Of a DNA stretch of 64,000 nucleotides, positions 56,783 to 64,000 are shown piece by piece. The stretch lies in contig NC_086185.1 in NCBI RefSeq assembly GCF_023053635.1, positions 6,357,001 through 6,421,000 on the forward strand. Direction: 5' to 3'. A program made the translations under genes and the position numbers. The DNA comes from Elgaria multicarinata webbii (taxonomy: Eukaryota; Chordata; Lepidosauria; Squamata; Anguidae). The notes beneath the pieces are model-generated. The model saw nothing but the letters and a program-made list of their open reading frames with translations. It was not told the origin of the DNA and made no database searches. How positions within the stretch are numbered: position 1 is the first letter of the stretch; every line of letters starts with the position of its first letter.

Positions 56783-59700
56783 CAGTTTTAACTCCAAGGC
56801 CCGGACCAGCTCTTGGTAAACCGCCTGAGCTGTTAGATGTAGAGCTGGTCGCTAAAGACTTCAGCGACCTCAAAGAATGGCATGATGGTTTCCGCTCGAG
56901 GTTTTTTGGGTGAGGATATCTAAGAGTTGTGGCTGAGCTCTTCCAGTCTAAGATCAGGTGGAAGGGTAGATATTGGGGGAAATCAATAACAGTATAAATC
57001 AGGAGCAACCGATTTGGAATGCCCGTCTTCTGGACTGGAATAAAACCCACCATGCTGTACCATTTCTCCCAAATATTATGCTAACAAGTGGGAGGAATTG
57101 ACTATTTGAGACTGCTCTGGATTCATGAGCTTCTCAATATAGATCATAACACCAATAAAGCCCTTTACGACTTGGGACCAAGGTAATTGAAGAAGGACTG
57201 CCTGGTCTCATGTGCACTTTCCAGTAAACCATGAGACTGTTATCACAGGCCTTGTGTAAATCCATCAGGCACAAGTGGCGAGAAGGGCAGGGGGGGAGGA
57301 GGTGACGTAAAAACTAGAATGTCTATTTCCCCCGACACGTATACACGCATCTTGACACGTGTACACGCATCTCGAAACATGTAGACACACGCGTGTACGA
57401 ACACATGTACACGCGAGCACTCATTCGCATCCACACACACATACAAGCACCCGCACCCCCTCCAGGACACCCCACCAAGGCTACACCCACTCCCATTCAC
57501 GTTCCCCCCTTCGTAAGCCCTGCTTCCCTTCCAGGAACACGCATGGGGACACCTAGAAAAGGGAAAGAGGCGCGCAAGGCAGGGAGGGGGGAGTGGTCAG
57601 ATGCCCCCAGTAAGAACTCCATTTACCCCCATGCAAGCAGCACGTAGGCACACATCAAGCCCCTTAGCCTCCAGAGGACACGGATTAAATTAATCCTGCG
57701 GAATCCACTCCACCGGCTAGCTGCCCAGACATCACTTAGGTGCACTTTAACACCATAGGTCAGTTTCAAATGACACTGACCAGTTAAACTCAGCCAAGTC
57801 CTTAGGACTGCCCCTTAGCCACATCACCAATAGGGGAGCGGCTACAGGTGCAAAGCACACCTGGGAAGGCACATGGCGATGGCGGCCGAGTAATCTCAGC
57901 TGCAATTCCCCTTCTGACCACTGCATGGAAGTATATAAGCTATTGTCTTGGCTCAGCGCCGTGTGACCCTGTCTTTGTTGCGTGGGCGCCAGGTCATCAC
58001 CTGTTGTCAAGATTAAACATTTGGTGCTCAACGCCTTGCCTGTGATCTTTCGCGAGTGTCTCATTATTGGATTTGAACGTACTCAGATTAGCGTAATTTA
58101 TGCAACGGGGTGGGAGGAACACCTCTAAATGAAAACAAATCCGTGTCTTACGAGAATAGCTGAGACGAAACCTCCCACAGCAGAAGTGCATTTGGCATTG
58201 CTTCCTCACGTTCTCCTTCATGAGACAGTGGAAGATAAAAATGAAAAAGCCTAATGAAAGAAGGAAAGGAGAGTCAAGATTCTTTGCATTCCTCATCCCC
58301 CACCCCAAAGAAATGTTGCTTCCAAAGATATGGTATACATCATGGCACAAGTGGCGGTTATGCTGTATATTGAGAGAGGCTTTGAAGGAGTGGAAAAGAT
58401 ATTTCCCAGGGTTATTATTATTATTATTATTTATTTATTTATATAGCACCATCAGTGTACATGGTGCTGTACAGAGTAAAGCAGTAAATAGTAAGACCCT
58501 GCCGTTCTTCACTGGGGATGTAAGGATTGCATCTGGGACTTTGTGTATGCAAAATACTGACCTGCGGTCTCTTTCCCAAGAGCAGCGAGTGGGAACCTTT
58601 GACCTGAAGACCTGATCTGGCCTACAAAGGTTCCTTATCTGGCCCCCAGCACCTTCAGGGATTCCACCAGCAGGTGACGCTTGGCCTCCAAGCCATGGAG
58701 GAATCCCTGATGTTATCTCTGATCTGTGATTGGAAATAACAGCAGGGATCCCCCTGTTAGGAATATTGCAAGCTTGTCTGCAAGTTACTGGAAGGGGGCA
58801 GTGTTGTAGTTAGTTAATTCATGAGAACTTTGATCACAGCTAGCCTTAGGATCTCTATAGCCTACAATGTGGTTTCCTGTGATTTCTTCCTTTTGCTCCT
58901 CCCCTTCCTCCTTCCCCCCAACCTCCTCCATTGCTGGGAGCATCTGTGTTTGCTCTTTTGCTCCTGCAGGTGTAATGGAACACAAAACAGACTGAACAAA
59001 CTCCTTTGAAACTATATGCTGTGCCTGCATTGTATATGCAAGAATATTTGTGAGTAAAACTGTTTTAATCTCTTCACTAAAGAAGGGTGCGGTCTCCTTT
59101 ATTGTTCTAAAATGGCCTGTGGGCATGTATGGGGCTGGTAAATGCTCATTCCATTTTGCCTTTTTGTTTTTCTCTGCTCATTGCCTTTTTAGAAGGAGGC
59201 ATCGTTACTAAATAATCTCATCACTCTGTAAGCGCCGCGCAGGGAAATCCCCATTGTCATCTCCAGTCACAAATTGGAGATAACAGTGGGGGAATGTGAG
59301 CGCTGAGGGATTCAGCCAACACCATAGAATCATAGAATCACAGAATCATAGAATAGCAGAGTTGGAAGGGGACTACAAGGCCATCGAGTCCAACCCCCTG
59401 CTCAATGCAGGAATCCACCCTAAAGCATCCCCGACAGATGCTTGTCCAGCTGCCTCTTGATGGCCTCTGGTGTGGGAGAGCCCATCGCCTACCTAGGTCA
59501 TCAGTTCCATTGTCGTACTGCTCTAACAGTCAGGAAGTTTTTCCTGATGTCCAGCTGGAATCTGGCTTCCTTTAACTTGAGCCCGTTATTCCGTGTCCTG
59601 CACTCTGGGAGGATCGAGAAGAGATCCTGGCCCTCCTCTGTGTGACAACCTTTTAAGTATTTGAAGAGTGCTATCATGTCAGCACCGGAAGGAGCTGATC

Positions 59701-60860
59701 CTCTCAGTGCAGGCAGCTTCCCCACCGGAGAGGACACCACACAACTGAAGCATCTTGGCTGATCCAAGAGCCCTACCTGCCCTCGTGCAAGGCTTACCTT
59801 GCAATGTATTGCAAATGGCAAAGAGGTATATGAAAAGCATCTTCACTGGCCCCCACGCAAAGAAGGCAAAACCCCACGTTAAGCCGAGCAAGAAAGTCAA
59901 GCTGGCCACCCGCTTCAGGTCATGAAGGAAGCCGTGGTTCCAGCTAGCGGCTCGCACGGGATTCTTCCCTTTCATGGTGTGAATCTGCAGAAGGACCGTG
60001 ATGAACATGCCGACGTTCAACAGGAACACCAAGCCGAAGTAGGCCACAACAGAGATGTAAAAGGTCACGTTGTCCTTGATCCAGCAACTGTGGAAGTAAG
60101 ACAAGGGACACACTGTTATTGCTGCTGGCTGGATTATTCCTTGGCTACGGGAACTAAAGGCAGGAAATAGGTACCTGATCACTCTGGGTCTCTCTTGAAT
60201 GCTTTCAGTGAGATGCCCATCAAAGACAGAGAATTCTGCTTCCAAATGAGCAGTAGGGGTCGAAGTGTGACCTGTAGTAGGTTCTGGGGGTGGGGATGCA
60301 GCCCCTCAACCCCCGGAAGTTGCCCTGCCCTGCTCTCTGGCCTTAATAGCTATGAATCACAAAGCAATGGAACTTGGGGATTTGGACTGTTCTGTGTTTG
60401 CCGCATTCAGCTGAACAAATGTATTCCCCGGAGAAAAGCCAGGCTGATGAACTGAGCCACAGGCCTCATCTACACCGAGCTGGATGCTGCGCTATGAAAG
60501 TGGTATGAAAGCAGTATATAAAAGGCAGGGGCCACACGACTGCTTCATAGCAGCATTGAAGCTCATTGACAACTGCTAGGGTCAGGGCCGGTGCCAGACT
60601 ATTTTGCGCCCCAGACAAGGTGAGCTACTTTCACACACACACACACACCCAAAATGCCAACTTTGATTTTTAAGAACAGATGTTTCCTGGAAAAAATAAG
60701 AAGCACAAAACTTGAAACTGCTAAACTTATTTTAAAGTGCAAGAAATACGTCATGCCAATTATAGCAAACAAATTGGAAAGGAATGTCTATGGGTCTAAA
60801 ATGCATTATTTAATAGGAATATCACCTCCAAATCATCCCCCCCAACTCACAGACGCACGT

Positions 60861-60904
<44 letters not shown>

Positions 60905-62439
60905 AGCATCACTCACTCCAAACAAACACACTCATGAACACATGCATTCACTCAAAGACCCCATGCGCCCCATTCACCCATACATTCTCATTCTCTCTCT
61001 CTCTCTCTCTCTTCCGGGTGCGTTCTAGAAGTCTGAATGTGGAGCCGCCCCACCCCCACCCTAGCGTCCCTGGCGTCGCTTCGGCTGGGCGGGTGCGAGG
61101 CGCCATCTCGCCCACCCAGGCCCAGCTGGATCTTCCGGCCGGCCTGGGCCAGCTCATAGCCAACAATGCGCGTGAGTGCTGCGCTGCGCCCATGCCCCTC
61201 TTAGCTTGGCGCTCTAGGCGGCTGCCTGAGTGGCCTCTGTGGTAGCACTGGCCCTGGCTAGGGTCCATTGACACAAACCATATACCGTTTTCATAGTGCT
61301 ATGTCTTGCTTGGGGGGGATCTACACTACTGCTTTTAAAGCACTTTAAAGCACTTTGAAAACATTTTGAAACCTGTATATGCAGTGTGTCCTGGGCCTAA
61401 ACAGTTGTCAAAACTGTTATAAAGTGCTTTAAAGCGCTTTAAAGCAGTAGTGTAGATCCCCCCTTAGTGTGGCTCTTGCCTTTTATATACCACTTTCATA
61501 CCGCTTTCATACTGCAACATCCTGCTTGGTGTAGATTAGGCCATAGAATCATTAGGTGAAAAGAATGTGTGGGGAGTGCAGGTTGGCATAATGTTTCCTT
61601 TCCATTTTATTTGATATGTTCAACGTTGCCCCTCCACCCACTGGGCACTCAAGGTGATACACAAAATTCAGGCAAAACCCAGCAATAACCCAGAATAAAA
61701 GGAATACATTGTAAGAATAAAACGAAAACAGGAGCCAGGGAATTCACTGCAACGAAATCAGAACATAGCACAAGAAACCATTAAAAACTCAATGGCATAA
61801 CACAGTCTTCACTGCCCATCGAAAGCAAAACTTAAGAACTTAAGAAGAGCCATCGTGGATCAGACTGAGGGTCCATCTAGTCCAGCACTCTGTTCTTACA
61901 GTGGCCAACCAGCTGTCGACCAATGACCCACAGGCAGGACACTAATGCAATAGCACTCTCCCACCCATGTTCCCCAGCAACTAGTCTACATCGGCATACT
62001 GCCTCAGATACTGGAGGTAGCATCTAGCCACCAGGAATTTGTCTAACCCCCAGCCATCCAAATTGGTGGACTTCACTACACCTTGTGGAAGTGAGTTCCA
62101 TAGTTTAACTATGCGCTGTGTGAAAAAGGACTTCCTTTTATCTGTCTCAGCTTCATGGGAGGACCCCGGGTTCTAATATTATGAGAGAGGAAGTAAAATG
62201 TCTCCCTATCCACATTTTCCACACCATGCATAATCTTGTACACCTCTATCATGTCTCATGGTGTTGTTATAAAAAGCTTCCTGCCTCCCACTTCGCTTCT
62301 AATTTCAGGTAGAAGTCAAATTCATCCAAATAAGAACCTTACAAATGCATCAGTGGGCTGGTGCTTTTGTCAACGGATCCAGCCCCATAGATATCTGGGC
62401 TTATGATGAGGACAGCAGCAACGATAACCGCTGGAACTC
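56783..62439 (-). CDS. ADGRG4: ADGRG4 (GPR112), 3' part: TM4 to cytoplasmic tail
   Basis: Adhesion GPCR of group G. Four firm exons: 62343-62439 (TM4 end and second extracellular loop, [13 protein letters not shown]), 59798-60087 (CWIKDN, TM5, TM6 with [19 protein letters not shown], start of TM7), 58152-58250 ([17 protein letters not shown], then CCGRFRL) and 56783-56947 (cytoplasmic tail). Phases 1/2, 2/1, 1/1 and 1/1 join without error. The CR1-free coding is intact. The tail [12 protein letters not shown] resembles human ADGRG4 more than ADGRG2, and the gene's place next to BRS3 settles it. The exon upstream of 62439 (TM1-TM3, GAIN domain, long N-terminal region) lies beyond the right edge. 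The 56783 donor (CTG|GTGAGT) shows that at least one more exon follows. Confidence 0.9.
57334..57425. repeat. ACACGTGTAC-rich minisatellite
   Basis: Imperfect ~20 bp units (GACACGTATACACGCATCTT, GACACGTGTACACGCATCTC, then longer variants) of mainly alternating purine-pyrimidine sequence. Confidence 0.7.
57700..58070 (+). mobile_element. Probable solo LTR (retrovirus-like fossil)
   Basis: Promoter-like elements come in LTR order: CCAAT at about 57827, TATA-like GTATATAAG at 57931, polyadenylation signal ATTAAA at 58012 and a T/G-rich stretch behind. No internal viral genes are present. It lies antisense in an ADGRG4 intron, ending within about 80-100 bp of the exon at 58152. Exact ends and family are not determined. 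Confidence 0.45.
58415..58505 (-). mobile_element. L2-type LINE 3' end, second subtype
   Basis: ATT/ATTT array, TATATAGCACCATCAGTGTA, CATGGTGCTGTACAGAGTAA. Confidence 0.6.
58510..59318. other. ADGRG4 intron, no feature recognised
   Basis: No classified repeat or gene between the L2-type tail and the CR1 copy. Confidence 0.4.
59322..59685 (-). mobile_element. CR1 family A, 3' fragment close to an ADGRG4 exon
   Basis: CATAGAATCATAGAATCACA units at the 3' end; the coding end stops at CTATCATGTC (59680). Same strand as ADGRG4, about 115 bp downstream of the exon ending at 59798. Confidence 0.85.
60583..61256. mobile_element. hAT-like element with 8 bp target duplication
   Basis: Ends CAGGGCCGGTGCC and GTAGCACTGGCCCTG, flanked on both sides by GCTAGGGT (60575-60582, 61257-61264). 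Contains (AC)n at 60863-60903, (CT)n at 60992-61012 and a GC-rich 3' half. No transposase frame seen. Confidence 0.8.
61312..61463. mobile_element. TTTAAAGC MITE, copy 3, inside the outer MITE
   Basis: GGGGGGGATCTACACTACTG mirrored by CAGTAGTGTAGATCCCCCC; centre TGCAGTGTGTCCTGGGCC. Confidence 0.8.
61830..62260 (-). mobile_element. CR1/L2-like LINE family B, 3' fragment
   Basis: GTCCATCTAGTCCAGCACTC, CCACCCATGTTCCCCAGCAA, TGGAAGTGAGTTCCATAGTT and AATATTATGAGAGAGGAAGT. It ends about 80 bp from the ADGRG4 exon at 62343. Confidence 0.75.
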
Positions 62440-62504
62440 CTAACAGGACATAGAGGAGAAAACAAGAAAGGTATTAATAGGCGGCGAAGGGGAAAGATGA
62501 GCAT

Positions 62505-62747
62505 AGAGCCAGCGTGGTGTAGTGGCTAAAGTGTTAGACCGGGAGTCAGGAGATCTGGGTTCTAGCCCCCGCTCGGCCATGGAAACCCACTGGGTGACTT
62601 TGGGCCAGTCACAGACTCTCAGCCCAGCCTACCTCACAGGGTTGTTGTTGTGAGGATAAAATGGAGAGGAGGAGGATTATGTATGCTGCCTTGGGTTTGT
62701 TGGAGGAAAAAAGGTGGGATATAAAAGCAACAAATAAATAAATAGAT
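62505..62747 (+). mobile_element. tRNA-derived SINE type A, best copy
   Basis: AGCGTGGTGTAGTGGCTAAA (A-box region), GGGTTCTAGCCC (B box), CACTGGGTGACTTTGGGCCA, TTGTGAGGATAAAATGGAGA, GGAAAAAAGGTGGGATATAA and (AAAT)n tail. A tRNA-like head and simple tail are typical of a squamate SINE. Confidence 0.75.
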
Positions 62748-62904
62748 GTAATTGCACCTGATGGAGAAAAGCAAGAGTCCTCAAACAGGGAAGGGTCAGC
62801 ACCAGTTTTGTCCAGCATATAAACTTTAACTTTAGAAAGCTTTTAAAGTCCATATACAACTGTTGATTGTGCTACGTTTCAGAGTTTGGCTCCTGCACAC
62901 TTCA

Positions 62905-63345
62905 GCTGTATTCCTACATCAGAACCTCAGAAGTGCCATGCAGGATCAGACCAAGGGTCCATCTAGTCCAGCACTCTGTTCACACAGTGGCCAACCAGCT
63001 GTCGACCAGGGACCCACAAGCAGGACATGGTGCAACAGCACCTTCCCACCCATGTTCCCCAGCAAGTGGGGCCCACAGGCTAACTGCCTCAGATACTGGA
63101 GGTAGCACACAACCATCAGGGCTAGTAGCCCTTGGTAGCCTTCTCCTCCAGGAATTTCTCCAACCCCCTTTTAAAGCCGTCCAAATGGGTGGCCATCACT
63201 ACATCCTGTGGAAGTGAGTTCCATAATTTAACTATGCAATGTCTGAAGAAGTCCTTCCTTTTGTCTGTCTCCTACTGATCAGCTTGATTGGATGTTCTAG
63301 TATTATGAGAGAGGGAGAAAAATGTACAAAACTATTTATGGTGTG
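62905..63345 (-). mobile_element. CR1/L2-like LINE family B, 3' fragment
   Basis: CAGGATCAGACCAAGGGTCC, GTAGCCTTCTCCTCCAGGAA, CCCCTTTTAAAGCCGTCCAA and TGGAAGTGAGTTCCATAATT. Confidence 0.75.
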
Positions 63346-63349
63346 GAGC

Positions 63350-63492
63350 TTCTAGATCAGCCTACCCCAGCCTGGTGCTCTCCAGATGTTTTGGATTACA
63401 ACTCCCATAAGCTCCAACGTGGTCGATGTTCAAGGAGTTTGGGAGTTGTAGTCCAAAACATTTAGAGGATGCCAAGTTGCCTGCCTGTGCTG
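63350..63492. mobile_element. Foldback MITE
   Basis: GCTCTCCAGATGTTTTGGAT then TACAACTCCCATAAGC, mirrored by GGGAGTTGTAGTCCAAAACA then TTTAGAGGATGCCAAG. Confidence 0.65.
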
Positions 63493-63499
63493 TAGATCA

Positions 63500-64000
63500 A
63501 AAACGTCCGCACTCCCGCTGCCCCAATGGGATCTAAGGTGACCAGGTGTCCTAGTTTACAGAGGACAGACCTCTGTTTTGGAGAGCTGGTAGAGGACAGT
63601 CCTCTAAATAAAGAGCTGCCCAGTCCAAGTCTGGCTTAAAGATAAAGAAGCATAAGAAAGGAGTGCAGGAGACTTTAAATTGTCCACCAACAGCACCTGG
63701 ACAAGAGACTGAGCAGCACACCGGTCACTTTTTCAGTCTTCTCCACTATGGTGAAATGTCTTGTATTTCTATTCAAATTATAGTTATTATTTCTCAGTTT
63801 GCAGCTATACATATAAACTTACTTCTTCACATATTATGTAAATTTGTGTCCTCTTTCTTCCTCTTTTGGGGTGATGCAATTCCGCTTTGGGGGCAATGTG
63901 CAAGTGGCCACCCTAATGGGGATGGGGACCCTACAAGGAAAACCTGAAGGCATCTGCTGCTTTGAAGGGAGTAGCAACTGGCATCCAAAGGCAGACTGCC
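63500..64000. other. No feature recognised to window end
   Basis: Neither the next upstream ADGRG4 exon nor a classified repeat was seen here. Confidence 0.4.

Larger units (their letters stand above)
60462..61542. mobile_element. Outer MITE carrying two further inserted elements
   Basis: GGCCTCATCTACACCGAGCT at the left and TTGGTGTAGATTAGGCC at the right are inverted ends. Arms continue with AAAGTGGTATGAAAGCAGTATATAAAAGGCA and its mirror (ends of each arm). Without the inserts at 60583-61256 and 61312-61463 it would be about 240 bp. Confidence 0.7.

Noticed and set aside
60863-61012. CRISPR-like or tandem functional array
   Set aside because: Plain (AC)n and (CT)n microsatellites inside a transposable element; no spacer structure, and the genome is eukaryotic.
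62505-62747. tRNA gene
   Set aside because: A- and B-box-like motifs are present, but they sit in a SINE body with a long 3' tail and no cloverleaf; related copies at 12986 and 45605 confirm a SINE.

Overview
The window looks like a piece of a squamate reptile genome (lizard or snake; the exact group cannot be told from sequence alone). The evidence is vertebrate split genes with short exons, CR1-type LINEs ending in ATTCTATGAT units, L2-type LINE tails, tRNA-derived SINEs, several MITE families and many (ATT)n arrays. All recognised protein-coding genes lie on the minus strand.

Reading right to left, in the direction of transcription: the 3' part of the adhesion GPCR ADGRG4 (62439 down to 56783, with a candidate last exon at 50688-50845); the complete coding sequence of the bombesin-receptor-like gene BRS3 (3 exons, 42736-38506); the complete coding sequence of the splicing factor HTATSF1 (9 exons, 33115-21635); the TEAD cofactor VGLL1 (15165-12031, 3 coding exons, the last one a candidate); and the first coding exon of a TMT/encephalopsin-type opsin (2096-1724), whose other exons lie beyond the left edge. 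ADGRG4-BRS3-HTATSF1-VGLL1 is the order of human Xq26.3, so this is an ancient conserved block. As far as I recall, human has no opsin at that place. The genes share no pathway: they are a GPCR, a peptide receptor, a U2 snRNP-associated splicing factor, a transcription cofactor and a photoreceptor protein.

CpG-rich stretches mark the opsin end (about 2200-3420) and the HTATSF1 promoter (about 32890-33660, with two identical NRF1-type sites). Almost all remaining sequence is repeats. These include CR1 family A (orientation given by its 3' ATTCTATGAT end), an older CR1/L2-like family B into which A has inserted at least twice, L2-type 3' ends, three SINE types, foldback MITEs, a TTTAAAGC-rich MITE, hAT-like and Tc1/mariner-like elements, one probable solo LTR, a telomere-motif-bearing minisatellite, and an unclassified ~330 bp family (here 'repeat X') with five copies all in one orientation.

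The most interesting points are: (1) BRS3 carries three of the four residues that give GRP receptor its high agonist affinity and that human BRS3 lacks; (2) a TMT-type opsin sits just downstream of VGLL1; (3) HTATSF1 appears to have two GC-AG introns and a very short acidic tail that keeps a terminal CK2-like SDEE site; (4) a three-layer nest of inverted-repeat elements lies at 60462-61542; (5) repeat X. Exon joins were checked by hand for reading phase and splice sites. No database search was possible.
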